64,000 nt of DNA, taken from positions 1 to 64,000 of the forward strand of contig CAWFZA010000029.1 of NCBI GenBank assembly GCA_963820095.1, given 5' to 3'. Position 1 is the first letter of the stretch. The number at the start of each line of letters is the position of its first letter. This DNA is from Roseiarcus sp963820095 (lineage in GTDB: Bacteria > Pseudomonadota > Alphaproteobacteria > Rhizobiales > Beijerinckiaceae). The notes under the pieces are model-generated. The model saw nothing but the letters and a program-made list of their open reading frames with translations. It ran no database searches and was not told the origin of the DNA. A program made the position numbers and the translations under genes. Below are positions 16,810-26,172 of this stretch, piece by piece.

Positions 16810-19307
16810 GCGTCAGCCGCCTTTTCAAGCTGCGCCACCATCCGGTCGATGCGCGCCGACAAGGTCTCATTCGACAGCCGCTCGCGCAGTCGGTCGACCA
16901 TCAACGGAAACGCGAATGGAGTCGCGCGGCTGAGCGCGCGGACTTCGAGCCGGCGCGAAGACATCGTCCGAAGCGTCTCCTGGAGGCGCCTCACGTCGAG
17001 TTCATCTTCGAGCACCTCCCGCTCGGCCTGTTTGAGAAGCCCATTGGCGGGGTCGTATTTGCGAAACACGTCGTAAAAGAGTCCCGACGACGCCTGCATC
17101 ACGCTCATCTTGCGCCGCTCGCCGGGAAACCCGCGCGAAACGAGGCCCGCAATATGGGCGATTTCGCGAAAGCGTCGGCGCGCAAGCTCGCCGGCGTTGA
17201 GGCTCGCAATGATCTCTTCGGTCAGCGCCTCGATGCTTTCCGCCGGCGCGATCAGGGAAGGCAGCATCGCGCCCCAGTCGCGCGCGTTAGCGCTCAAGAC
17301 CTCGAACCCGTAATCGTTGACGCTAAGAGAGAACACGCCCTGACGCTCGCGCGCCGCGCGCCACGCGATCAGACTTGTGAGGCCCAGATGGATATCGCGC
17401 CCAGCGAAGGGATAGAGGAAGAGATGCCACCCCTCGCGCGACTTCAGCGTCTCCGCGAGAAGGTTCGCCGGCGTCGGCAGCGTCGACCATTTCCGTTGCA
17501 CCTCGATGAGCGGCCGCGCGGCCGCAAGCTCGGCCTCTTCGTACTCATCGCGCCCCGCCCGCACGAAGGCGTCGAGCATGGCGTCGGCGAGCGTCGTCGA
17601 CAGCGGCATTCGGCCGCCCTGCCAGCGCGGCGTCGCGCCGCCGCCGCTTGCGGCGCGGACAAAGGCCGTTTGCTCCCGCAATCGCACGAACTCCAGCGAG
17701 CGCCCAGCGAACCAGAACTTGTCGCCCGCCTTCATGCGCGCGACAAAGCTCTCCTCCACTGAGCCGAGCTTCGCGCCCCGTGGCGCGGGGCCGTACTGCA
17801 CCATGACGGAGGCGTCGCTGACGATCGCGCCAATGTTCAATTTGTGGCGCAGCGCCACGTACTTGTCGGCCGCGCGCCAGACGCCTTTCGCGTCGGGCAT
17901 GACGCGACGAAAGCCGGGATAGGCGGTGAGGCTCGGACCGCCGCGGCGAATGAAATCGAGCACCCACGTCCAGTTCTCATCCGTCAGATGCTCGTAGACC
18001 GCCGTCTCGCGCACTTCGGCGAGGAGTTCGTCTGGCCGGAAACCGCCGCCGAGCGCGACGGTCACGCAATGCTGAGCCAGCACGTCCAAGGGCGCGTTGA
18101 GACTGCGCCGGCTCTCGATCTTCTTTCGCGCAACGGCGTCCCGCACGGCGGCGGCTTCGACAAGCTCGAGCGTATGGGTGGGAACGAGCGTGATGCGCGA
18201 GACGCGGCCCGGCGCGTGGCCGCTTCGCCCGGCACGCTGTAGGATACGAGCGACGCCCTTGGGCGAGCCGATCTGGATCACGCGCTCGACGGGCAGGAAA
18301 TCGACGCCGAGGTCGAGGCTGGAGGTGCAGACGACCGCCTTCAGGGACCCATCCTTGAGCCTCTGCTCCACCCAGTCGCGCGTCTCACGCGACAACGAGC
18401 CATGATGGATCGCAACGATCCCGGCCCATTCCGGCCGCAGGCGAAGAATGTGCTGATACCAGAGCTCGGCCTGGGAGCGCGTGTTGGTGAAGACGAGCGT
18501 GGTCGCCGCCGCTTCGATCTCGGCCACGACCGGCTCGACCATTTTCGCGCCAAGATGCCCCGCCCAGGGAAAGCGGTCCGGCGCCTTCGGCAGAAGCGTG
18601 TCGATGATCAGCGGCTTGTCGTGGCGCCCCTCGACGAGCGCGCCTCGCGCCGCGTCGCGGGGGCCGAGCAGCACCCGCTTCGCCTCCGTGAGATTGCCGA
18701 GCGTCGCCGACAGGCCCCAGGTCGCGAGGCCCGGGCGGAAGTGACGAAGGCGGGCGAGCGCAAGCTCCGTCTGCACGCCCCGCTTGTTGCCCATGAGCTC
18801 GTGCCATTCGTCGACGATGACGAAGGCGAGCGACGCGAAGGTCTCGGGCGCTCGCTCCTGGGCCAGCATCAGCGAGAGGCTTTCTGGCGTGGTCACGAGA
18901 AGGCGCGGAGGCTTTCGCGTCAGCGCGGCGCGCTCGGCTCCCGATGTGTCGCCAGTGCGTGCGCCAACCCGCCATGGAGGCGAGCCTGCGCCGTCGTCGC
19001 CCGCAATCCCGCCGAAAGCTTCGCGCAGCGACCGCTCCGTGTCCGCGGCGAGCGCACGCATTGGCGTGACCCAGAGCACGCGGATCGCATCATCCGCATC
19101 CGCGGTCTCGGGCGCGGCAAGCCAAGCCCCGAACGCGACCGCCAGCGTCTTGCCCGAGCCTGTGGTTGCATGGAGAAGCCCGGACTGGCCTTCACCCATG
19201 AGCCGCCACGTTTCCCGCTGGAACGGAAAGATCGTCCACCCTCGGCGAGTGAACCATGACTCGAGCGCAAGCGCGCGATCATCAGATCGCGCGAGCGGTG
19301 GCGTCAT
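16806..19307 (-). CDS. Ligase-associated DEXH-box helicase, Lhr-type
   Basis: 833 residues from ATG 19307. Superfamily 2 helicase: Q-motif WTIFPFQRETW, Walker A LLHATTGSGKTLAVAFGAW, motif II VIVDEWHELMGNKRG, motif III WGLSATLGN, motif V VCTSSLDLGVDF and motif VI QRAGRSGHAPGR. Lhr proteins unwind DNA-DNA or DNA-RNA duplexes 3' to 5' during repair. The C-terminal Lhr-specific region is full length. It is the first gene of a two-gene operon with pdeM. A longer start at 19364 is possible but adds sequence unlike the family. Confidence 0.94.
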   Translation of the reverse strand: MTPPLARSDDRALALESWFTRRGWTIFPFQRETWRLMGEGQSGLLHATTGSGKTLAVAFGAWLAAPETADADDAIRVLWVTPMRALAADTERSLREAFGGIAGDDGAGSPPWRVGARTGDTSGAERAALTRKPPRLLVTTPESLSLMLAQERAPETFASLAFVIVDEWHELMGNKRGVQTELALARLRHFRPGLATWGLSATLGNLTEAKRVLLGPRDAARGALVEGRHDKPLIIDTLLPKAPDRFPWAGHLGAKMVEPVVAEIEAAATTLVFTNTRSQAELWYQHILRLRPEWAGIVAIHHGSLSRETRDWVEQRLKDGSLKAVVCTSSLDLGVDFLPVERVIQIGSPKGVARILQRAGRSGHAPGRVSRITLVPTHTLELVEAAAVRDAVARKKIESRRSLNAPLDVLAQHCVTVALGGGFRPDELLAEVRETAVYEHLTDENWTWVLDFIRRGGPSLTAYPGFRRVMPDAKGVWRAADKYVALRHKLNIGAIVSDASVMVQYGPAPRGAKLGSVEESFVARMKAGDKFWFAGRSLEFVRLREQTAFVRAASGGGATPRWQGGRMPLSTTLADAMLDAFVRAGRDEYEEAELAAARPLIEVQRKWSTLPTPANLLAETLKSREGWHLFLYPFAGRDIHLGLTSLIAWRAARERQGVFSLSVNDYGFEVLSANARDWGAMLPSLIAPAESIEALTEEIIASLNAGELARRRFREIAHIAGLVSRGFPGERRKMSVMQASSGLFYDVFRKYDPANGLLKQAEREVLEDELDVRRLQETLRTMSSRRLEVRALSRATPFAFPLMVDRLRERLSNETLSARIDRMVAQLEKAADA

Positions 19308-19554
19308 CGATCGACCAAGCGGGCGGACAAGGCTCGCCCTCCCGTTCGTTTGTCGAGGTCGCATATTCGTTTTCAGGATGAACCCCAGCGCGATGCCCGG
19401 ATGGGCGGCAAAGCTTCCCCCACCCCGCTAGATGGGCGCTCCGATCCGACGAAGGAAGAGAGCCAAACGCGGGTGGATTGGCGGCGTGAGCCGCAAGGAT
19501 TGGCGGGTCGGCGTCGAGCGCTTGTACAATAGCATCGACACGTTCGCCGCCGCC

Positions 19555-19573
19555 ATGTAAACACTCCTTACAT
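19555..19573. promoter_or_regulatory. TetR operator overlapping the regulator's own start codon
   Basis: Perfect inverted repeat ATGTAA-N7-TTACAT. Its right half includes the ATG of the TetR gene at 19572. The same core, GTAA-N7-TTAC, recurs at 20282-20300 upstream of the next gene. The overlap implies tight self-repression. Confidence 0.75.
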
Positions 19574-20219
19574 GAGCTGGAAGGACAAACCCGGCGAACG
19601 CGATGGCCCCCGGGGCTATCACCACGGCAATTTGCGCGAGGCGCTGATCCGAGCCGCGCTGGAATTGATCGCGACGAAGGGGACGGCCGGATTCACTTTC
19701 GCGGAAGCAGCCCGCTTCGCCGGGGTCAGCCCGGCCGCGCCCTACCGGCATTTCCGGGACCGAGATGAATTGATGGCGAGCGTGGCTCTGCGGGGCTTCG
19801 AGCAGTTCGAGGCGGCGCTCAAGCGCGCCTGGGATGGCGGGCGCCCCGACGCCTTCACCGCCTTGGAGCGGCTCGGCAAGGCCTATCTCGACTTCGCGCG
19901 CGGCGAGCCGTCCTTCTATTCGGCAATGTTCGAGGCCGGGGTGCCGGTCGGCGCCAATCCTCCGCTGCGGGACGCCGGCGAACGCGCTTTCGCGGTCTTG
20001 CGCGCCGCCGCGGAGGCGATCTGCGCCACAATGCCAGCGGCGGGCCGCCCGCCCGCGCTCATGGTCGCGCTTCACATCTGGGCCATTGCGCATGGCGTGG
20101 CGTCGCTCTTCGGACGCGCCGATGGCGCGCAGCGCGCGCTGCCCATGTCCCCGGCCGAACTGCTGGAGGCGCATGTGCTGGTCTATTTGCGTGGACTCGG
20201 AGTGAACGCGGGGCCCTGA
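19572..20219 (+). CDS. TetR/AcrR-family repressor
   Basis: 215 residues. The DNA-binding part (about 18-65) has GYHHGNLREALIRAALELIA and FTFAEAARFAGVSPAAPYRH, a normal TetR helix-turn-helix. The C-terminal half fits the WHG-type ligand domain (ALHIWAIAHGVASLFGR). It starts inside the operator ATGTAA-N7-TTACAT, and the gene downstream (DUF2852) has the same site over its promoter, so the repressor most likely controls itself and that gene. The inducer is unknown; many relatives respond to envelope-damaging or lipophilic compounds. Gap to the DUF2852 gene is 100 bases. Confidence 0.9.
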   Translation: MSWKDKPGERDGPRGYHHGNLREALIRAALELIATKGTAGFTFAEAARFAGVSPAAPYRHFRDRDELMASVALRGFEQFEAALKRAWDGGRPDAFTALERLGKAYLDFARGEPSFYSAMFEAGVPVGANPPLRDAGERAFAVLRAAAEAICATMPAAGRPPALMVALHIWAIAHGVASLFGRADGAQRALPMSPAELLEAHVLVYLRGLGVNAGP

Positions 20220-20261
20220 AGAGCTAGCGCCCCGCCGATCGCAATCAGGGGCCAAATCGGC

Positions 20262-20300
20262 TTGACAACGAGGCGCTTTTGAAGTAAATGTTCATTACAT
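20262..20300 (+). promoter_or_regulatory. Promoter with TetR operator for the DUF2852 gene
   Basis: TTGACA (20262-20267) is a consensus -35 box. Seventeen bases downstream lies an AT-rich -10 region (GTAAAT/TAAATG). The inverted repeat AAGTAA-N7-TTACAT (20282-20300) covers that -10, matching the operator at 19555-19573 in core and spacing. Binding there would block RNA polymerase directly. Confidence 0.75.
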
Positions 20301-20319
20301 TCACACTAGAGGATGCGCC

Positions 20320-20778
20320 ATGCCAATCATTCTGACGGTTTTGGGGTTCCTGTGGTGGTGGCCGATCGGGCTGCTGCTCTTGGCCCTCTTTCTCGGGCGA
20401 GGCAGGTTCGGGTGCAGGCGCCATCTTTCTTACGCGGGGGATTCGCCAATGTTTTACGGAGATCACGGGCGGGACCGGTGGGACCGCAAGATGACCCGCC
20501 TGCAGGAAAAAATGGACAAGGTGCGGGATCACATGGATCGCTTCAGGGGCGCTGGCGATTGGTTTGGCCCGGCGACGAGCGGCAACCGCGCCTTCGACGA
20601 CTATCGCGCCGAGACGCTGAAGCGCCTCGAGGAGGAGCAGCAGGAGTTCAAGGATTTCCTTGCCCGGTTGCGCTTCGCCAGGGACCGCTCGGAGTTCGAT
20701 CAGTTCATGGCCGAACGGCGCAGCCGGCCCTACGAACCGGATTCGCAATCCCAGCCGCCCGCTCCGCCGCGCGACTGA
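20320..20778 (+). CDS. DUF2852 membrane-anchored protein
   Basis: 152 residues. One Trp-rich membrane helix near the start (VLGFLWWWPIGLLLLALFLG, about 7-26) precedes a charged, coiled-coil-prone domain (KMTRLQEKMDKVRDHMDRF; FDDYRAETLKRLEEEQQEFK) and a Pro-rich tail. This is the alphaproteobacterial DUF2852 layout. Function unknown; the topology (inner-membrane anchor with a cytoplasmic coil) suggests an envelope-stress or scaffold role, which is inference. It is driven by its own TTGACA promoter under a TetR operator. ATG 20320 follows AGAGGATGCGCC, a good ribosome site. Confidence 0.85.
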   Translation: MPIILTVLGFLWWWPIGLLLLALFLGRGRFGCRRHLSYAGDSPMFYGDHGRDRWDRKMTRLQEKMDKVRDHMDRFRGAGDWFGPATSGNRAFDDYRAETLKRLEEEQQEFKDFLARLRFARDRSEFDQFMAERRSRPYEPDSQSQPPAPPRD

Positions 20779-20811
20779 CTTTTCAATCGCCGGACGCCCT
20801 AAGTCGTCGCA

Positions 20812-20840
20812 GGGGGCGCCATTGCCCGAATGGCGCCCCC
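20812..20840. terminator. Strong hairpin after the DUF2852 gene
   Basis: GGGGGCGCCAT-N7-ATGGCGCCCCC is a perfect 11-bp stem, 33 bases after the stop. No T-run follows (TTGCGCG), so it is either a weak terminator or an RNA-stabilising structure. Confidence 0.55.
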
Positions 20841-20997
20841 TTGCGCGTGAAGGCCAGCGTCCTCGCCATCGGTCGGGACCGGACCTGCCCCGAGTGGGAT
20901 TTCAAATTAAGCGCTGAGAACCAATCCGGGGGCGGCACGGGTAATTTTACGCATATACAAGGCGCATCGAGCGCTCCAGAAACGGACCGAAAAATCC

Positions 20998-21114
20998 GTG
21001 GAGCCCCAATTGAACGAAGTGCACCTGATCTGGCTAGTTCTCATCGTCGTTTTCCTCCTTCTCGCCGTCGGCGTCGCCGCGGTGAGCTCCCTCTCGGGCG
21101 ACTCGCATCGGTAA
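20998..21114 (+). CDS. Small single-pass membrane protein (38 aa)
   Basis: GTG 20998 to TAA 21112-21114. The frame reads NEVHLIWLVLIVVFLLLAVG then VAAVSSLSGDSHR: a short polar start, one ~20-residue hydrophobic helix and a polar tail, an ordinary small inner-membrane protein. TTG 21010 is another possible start. It lies between DUF2852 and lptM on the same strand. No family recognised; the hydrophobic pattern is much better than chance in this GC-rich DNA. Confidence 0.45.
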   Translation: MEPQLNEVHLIWLVLIVVFLLLAVGVAAVSSLSGDSHR

Positions 21115-21222
21115 GCGCGTAGGAGGCCGCCCCTCGGTTGCCGCGCCGCGGACCGCCAGCCCGCGACGCCTCGCCTCCGCCCGCCGTTTCTGTATAGTGC
21201 CCGCGACCGTTCGGAGTCGCTT

Positions 21223-21471
21223 GTGGCCGTTCATTTCTCGTTTCGCTTCACCCGAGGCGCGCGCCTAAAGACGCTCGCCGTTCTGCTCGCCCTTTGCCTG
21301 GCGGCCTGCGGCAAATATGGCCCGTTGGAGCCCCCGCCCGACCCCAACGCGCCGCCCAAGCCCGCCAATTCGAACTCGAGCGCCGCCGGTATGAACGTCC
21401 TGGCCAAGCCGTCGATCCCGCCGATCGTCCCGCCAAAGCAGCCGTTCTTCCTCGATTTCATGCTGAAATAA
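21223..21471 (+). CDS. lptM: LPS-assembly maturation lipoprotein LptM
   Basis: 82 residues with a signal peptide ending in a lipobox (VLLALCLAACGKYGPLEPPP), so the mature protein starts at Cys and is held in the outer membrane. The short CGKYGPLxxPP motif and the Pro/Ser-rich tail are typical of LptM (YifL), which helps form the correct disulfides in LptD. It lies 14 bases before lysA, the standard proteobacterial pairing. GTG at 21223 is the only reasonable start before the signal peptide, unless translation starts at a later Leu codon. Confidence 0.88.
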   Translation: MAVHFSFRFTRGARLKTLAVLLALCLAACGKYGPLEPPPDPNAPPKPANSNSSAAGMNVLAKPSIPPIVPPKQPFFLDFMLK

Positions 21472-21485
21472 GCTCGTCCAAGCCA

Positions 21486-22754
21486 ATGCGCCCCTTCACC
21501 TATCGCAACGGCGCCCTTCACGCCGAGGATGTTGCCTTGGCGACGATCGCGGAAGCCGTCGGGACGCCCTTCTATTGCTATTCGAGCGCGAGCATCGAGC
21601 GCAGTTTCAAGTCGTTTCGGGACGCGTTCGCTGGGCAAAACACGTTCATTTCCTATGCGATGAAGGCCAATTCCAACCAAGCGGTGCTGACGACGCTGGC
21701 CAAACTCGGCGCGGGCATGGACGTGGTCAGCGAGGGGGAACTGAGACGGGCGTTGGCCGCGGGCGTTGCGGGAGAGAGGATTATCTTTTCTGGCGTCGGC
21801 AAGACGCCGGACGAGATGAATCTCGGGCTCACCGAAAAAATCTTCTGCTTCAACATCGAGTCCGAGCCGGAACTGGAGGCGCTCTCGCGCGTCGCATCAG
21901 GGCGCGGCGCCGTCGCGCCGATCGCCATCCGGGTCAATCCCGACATCGATGCGCGGACCCACGCCAAGATCGCGACCGGAAAGTCGGAGAACAAGTTCGG
22001 CGTGCCGATCTCCCGCGCCCGCGACGTGTACGCCTTCGCTCGCACCCTGCCCGGCTTGAATGTCCGTGGGGTCGACATGCACATCGGCTCGCAGATCACC
22101 GATCTTCAGCCGTTCGACGACGCGTTCGCCCTCCTTGCTGAATTCGTGCAGGCGCTGAGAGCCGACGGGCATACGATCGACCATATCGACCTGGGCGGCG
22201 GCCTCGGCATTGCTTACCGTAACGACAACAATCCGCCCCCCTCGCCCGAGCAATACGCCAAAGTCGTCGCGCGGCGGACGGCGGCGCTCGGCTGCCAGGT
22301 GATCCTGGAGCCCGGCCGGGCGATCGTTGGAAACGCGGGAGCGCTGGTCGCCTCGGTCATCTACCTCAAGCAGGGCCAGAACAGGCGTTTCGTCATCGTC
22401 GATGCGGCGATGAACGATCTTGTGCGGCCGACCCTTTATGACGCGCACCACGAGATCCTGCCGGTAAGAGAGCCCGAGCCCGGCGCTGATCCTGCGCGAA
22501 GCGACGTGGTCGGCCCGGTCTGCGAAAGCGGCGATTATCTGGCCCTCGACCGCGACCTGCCGGACCTTGCCGCGGGCGATCTCATTGCGGTGATGAGCGC
22601 GGGCGCCTACGGCGCCGTGCAGGCCGGAACCTACAATTCCCGCCTGCTCGTCCCCGAAGTGCTGGTGAAAGGGGCGGACTATTCTGTTGTGAGGCCGAGG
22701 CGCACTTATGAGGAATTGATCGGCCTCGACACACTTCCGCCTTGGTTGAAGTGA
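21486..22754 (+). CDS. lysA: Diaminopimelate decarboxylase
   Basis: 422 residues. PLP-dependent last step of lysine synthesis (meso-DAP to lysine). The PLP lysine lies in FISYAMKANSNQAVL, the glycine loop in HIDLGGGLGIAY, and the C-terminal active-site cysteine in GPVCESGDYLALDRDLP. Start ATG 21486 gives the family's usual N-terminus (MRPFTYRNGALHAEDVAL). It follows lptM by 14 bases and precedes the TIGR02302 gene by ~150 bases, as in many Hyphomicrobiales. Intact. Confidence 0.96.
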   Translation: MRPFTYRNGALHAEDVALATIAEAVGTPFYCYSSASIERSFKSFRDAFAGQNTFISYAMKANSNQAVLTTLAKLGAGMDVVSEGELRRALAAGVAGERIIFSGVGKTPDEMNLGLTEKIFCFNIESEPELEALSRVASGRGAVAPIAIRVNPDIDARTHAKIATGKSENKFGVPISRARDVYAFARTLPGLNVRGVDMHIGSQITDLQPFDDAFALLAEFVQALRADGHTIDHIDLGGGLGIAYRNDNNPPPSPEQYAKVVARRTAALGCQVILEPGRAIVGNAGALVASVIYLKQGQNRRFVIVDAAMNDLVRPTLYDAHHEILPVREPEPGADPARSDVVGPVCESGDYLALDRDLPDLAAGDLIAVMSAGAYGAVQAGTYNSRLLVPEVLVKGADYSVVRPRRTYEELIGLDTLPPWLK

Positions 22755-22801
22755 GGCTTATGATAACAGGGATCGGCGCGCCGCGTGGCCAACCGCTGGC
22801 C

Positions 22802-22854
22802 CGAAACTTGCGCCTAAGACGAAACTTGCGCCAAGACAAAGCTTGCGCCCAAGG
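22802..22854. repeat. Three imperfect 17-18 bp tandem repeats
   Basis: Copies CGAAACTTGCGCCTAAGA, CGAAACTTGCGCCAAGA and CAAAGCTTGCGCCCAAGG follow each other directly between lysA and the TIGR02302 gene. Confidence 0.8.
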
Positions 22855-22901
22855 CAATCGCGCACAATCTCATTTACCAACGACGGAATGACGGCATCGC
22901 G

Positions 22902-25594
22902 GTGAAGGACCAGGACAATTCATTGATCGGCGGAAGGCTAGCGGCGCTGGCGGTCCTGGCGCGGCGCGCGCTTCTGGTCGAGCGCGTGTGGCCGCCGCTC
23001 GTGTTCGCGCTTGCGGTCTTGATTCTGTTTCTCGCCGCCTCATGGGCGGGGGCCTGGCAGTTCGCGCCACGGACCGTCCGGATCGCCGGCGTCGTTCTGT
23101 TCGCCCTTGGCGCCGGAGTCGCTCTCTCGCCCTTGATCCGGTTGCGCCGTCCCGCGGCGCGCGACGTTTTGTCCCGGCTCGATCGCGACGCCAAGGTGAG
23201 CCACCGCCCAGCGTCCTCGCTTGCGGACTCTCTCGCCAACGATGATGGGGATCCAGGCACTCAAGCCCTTTGGACGGCCCATCGGGCGCGGCTCGAGCGC
23301 GACGTCGACGCCATTCGCGTCGCCCCGCCTTCGCCCGGCATGGCCGAGCGAGACCCCTATGCGTTGCGCTTCGGCGTGGCGATGCTTGCCTTCGCGGCGG
23401 CGGTTGTCGCCGGACCCGAGATGTATGGCCGCTTCGCCTCCGCTTTCGACTGGCGCAGCGACGCGGCTCAAGCCGCGGTGGCCGAGAGCCGTATCGATGC
23501 ATGGATCGACCCGCCGCCCTACGCCAGCCAGCCGCCGCTGGTCATCGATTTCAAGACGGCCGATCCCCAGACGCTGACCGTTCCGGAAGATTCAGTCCTG
23601 GTGGTGCACGGCGATCCGAGCGTGGTCGACACGCGCGTCGAAGGGGGGATCGCGCCGTCAGAACAGAAAAACGAAGCGTCCGCGAGCGCCGCATCGAACC
23701 AGAAATCGGCCACGCCGGCGAGCGCCTCGCCAGGAGCGCTTCACCGGGAGCGCTTCAGCCGGGAGCGCTCCGACCGAAAAGCGTTGGACCATCCACGGGC
23801 CCGGCAAGGCGACGATTCTGCGCGACGGCCAACCCGTCGCGGTCGCAGTCCTCGCCGTCACCCCGGCTGGCGTTCCCACGATCGTCTCGACCGAGGACCC
23901 TCGCGCCAATCTCAGCGGCACGCTGACCCTGGCCTATCGGACACAGGATCGGTTCGGGCTCGCCAGCGCCCGGGCGGATTTCGCCCGTCCCCAGGAAGGC
24001 GACGGTCCCGCCCCGCGCACTTTAGCGCCGCCGCCCCAGGCGGCCCTGCAGCTTCCGCCAACCGCCAATGGCGTCGGCGACGGGCGGACGACCGTCGACC
24101 TTTCCGAGCATCCCTGGGCGGGGGCCAAGGTGACGATGCGGCTAAGCGCGGTCAGCATCTCGGGCAAGACAGGCGAAAGCGCGCCGATCGAATTGACCCT
24201 GCCGCAACGAATTTTCCACAACCCGCTTGCCCGGGCGCTCGTCGAGCAGCGACGCAACCTCATCCTGGACCCCGACCATGAGCCAAAGCGCGTGGCGACG
24301 GCGCTGACCGGGTTGTCGATCGCGCCGGAATTGTTCGACACGCCGGCCAATATCTATCTCGGCCTCAAGCAGGCCAAGGCCTCGCTCGAGCATGCCCATG
24401 GCGACGCTGATCTCTTGGACGTCGCGGCCATGCTCTGGGCGATGGCGCTGCAGCTCGAGAACGGCGACGCCACGCAGGCGCAGCGCGACTTGCGCGCCGC
24501 TGAGCAGGCCTTGCGCGAAGCGCTGCAGCGCGGCGCGAGCGACGAAGAACTCAAGAAGCTCATGAAGCAATTGCGAGACGCAGCCAACCGCTTCATGAGC
24601 GAGATGGCGCGCAACTCGCCAGACAGCAGCCCCGAGGACCAGAACCTTCAGGCCCAAGATCTGGACAAGATGATGGACCAGATGGAGGACGCCGCGCGCA
24701 ACGGCTCGCGCGAGGACGCTCAAGCCATGCTGGACCAGATGCAGGAGATGATCGAGAACATGCGCAGCGCGCAGGACGGGCAGGAAAGCCCTGCCGACCG
24801 CGAAATGCGCAAGCAGATCGGCGAACTCGAGAAGCTCCTCCGCGACCAGCAGGCTTTGCGTGACGACACGTTCCGCAGCGACCAGAAAGACCGCGCGCGC
24901 AAGCGGGCTCAGCGCAATCAAGTCGCCGGGGCAGCAGGACTTCCAGGAACAACAGGACCAGGATAGGCTCAAACGCCCCCGACCAGGGCGACAACGATTC
25001 CGATCAGTCGGACCAACAGGGCCAGGACCAGGCAGACCAGAGCCAACAGGACGAACCGCAGCTTGGCGACCGTCAGCAGGCGCTGCGCGACCGCTTGGCC
25101 GAATTGCAGCGCAAGCTCAAGAGCCTGGGGATGAAGGGCGAGAAGGGCTTCGACGACGCGCAAGGCGACATGAAAGAGGCGGAAGGGGACCTCAAGGGCG
25201 GCGGCCAAGGCAAGGCCGGCAAGAATGGGAAGGGCGGCAAGGGCGCCGCGGTCGACGCGCAGGGCCGCGCGCTCGACGCTTTGCGCGACGGCGCCCAGGG
25301 ACTGCAGAAGCAGATGGATGGAACAAGGCCAGGGTAAGGGGAAGGCAAGGCGGCAGGGGCAATTATGTCGGGCGCAGGTGCCGACCGGGCGAAATGCCGA
25401 GCGACGATCCGCTCGGCCGCGGAGCGGAGGGCGATAAAGGTCGTGAGGATGGGCCGCTCAAAGGATCGGCGAGCGCCGCCGAGCGCGCGCGCCGGGTCAT
25501 GGAGGAGCTGCGCCGTCGCCTTGCCGATCCCGACCGCGCGGTGGATGAGCGCGACTACCTCGAACGTCTGATTAAGCGGGACTCAGGGCCGTAG
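22902..25594 (+). CDS. TIGR02302 (DUF4175) membrane protein, frameshifted
   Basis: Total span ~897 codons, the family's full length. N-terminal part: two membrane helices (PLVFALAVLILFLAASWAGA; VVLFALGAGVALSPLIRLR) and a third near residue 165. The large middle and C-terminal domain is charged and rich in Gln/Met/Asp, ending RRVMEELRRRLADPDRAVDE and YLERLIKRDSGP as in relatives. Reading it needs about four frame changes, near 23735-23772 (inside a short direct repeat), ~24930, ~24968 and ~25330. Family sequence resumes after each, so errors or very recent decay are equally possible by eye. Function unknown; it is always beside lysA in this group. Confidence 0.82.
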
Positions 25595-26172
25595 GGCCGC
25601 TCCGCGCGCAGGCGCTTCGCAGCCTGCGTACTCGAATGGGGTCGGTCTAGGGCTCCTTCGGCTGCGGTCGATCCTGTTTGGATTGTCTTGATCCGGGGTG
25701 GTTTCGCTTCGAAAGCCCTCGATTCCAGCTATTGGATTTCTTTGGATTTCCTTGGATTCTGTCGTCCGAATCGAGACTTATCAATGAGTTATAACGGAAT
25801 TTTCCGCGAAAGAAAATTTCTCGGCGCCTTTCCCTATCGGCGAGCGGCGCGGGGATGGAGGTCCCGCGGTCGGGACGGTGCGGGAGGGCAGGATCGTTCA
25901 TGGTCGGAGCCTAACCTGATTTCCGATTTTCGGCAAGCCAATTGTCGGCGCGCGTCGATCCAGAAAGCGCCGCCCGGCCGTTCCGCCTCCAATCGCATGC
26001 GGAGCTCTTCAGCCGCTTGTCCAAGATTCTTCTGGAGCTCCGCGATCAGCGGCGATTTCGTCACGTAACCGACCGCATGACGGATTGCGCGGCCGGCCAA
26101 CCGCGCATAATGAACAAAGCAAGGCCGTCGGCGAGATTTTACATCGCCGTACGACCAACGGGCGGAAACGCG
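25595..26172. other. Spacer before the acyl-CoA ligase gene
   Basis: About 580 bases. AT-richer at 25730-25810, with repeats of the word TTGGATTTC/TTGGATT. One weak small frame on the minus strand is listed separately. I see no RNA gene or further coding sequence. Confidence 0.5.
25834..26064 (-). CDS. Possible 76-residue hypothetical protein
   Basis: GTG 26064 opens a frame with a plausible amphipathic helix, TKSPLIAELQKNLGQAAEEL then RMRLEAERPGGAFWIDARRQ, followed by a basic Pro-rich tail. It is divergent from the acyl-CoA ligase. The first two-thirds look like protein, the last third is poor. No family recognised. Confidence 0.3.
   Translation of the reverse strand: MTKSPLIAELQKNLGQAAEELRMRLEAERPGGAFWIDARRQLACRKSEIRLGSDHERSCPPAPSRPRDLHPRAARR

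Noticed and set aside
16692..17762. 356-codon plus-strand frame opposite lhr
   Set aside because: No motif or start signal; antisense to a conserved helicase domain.
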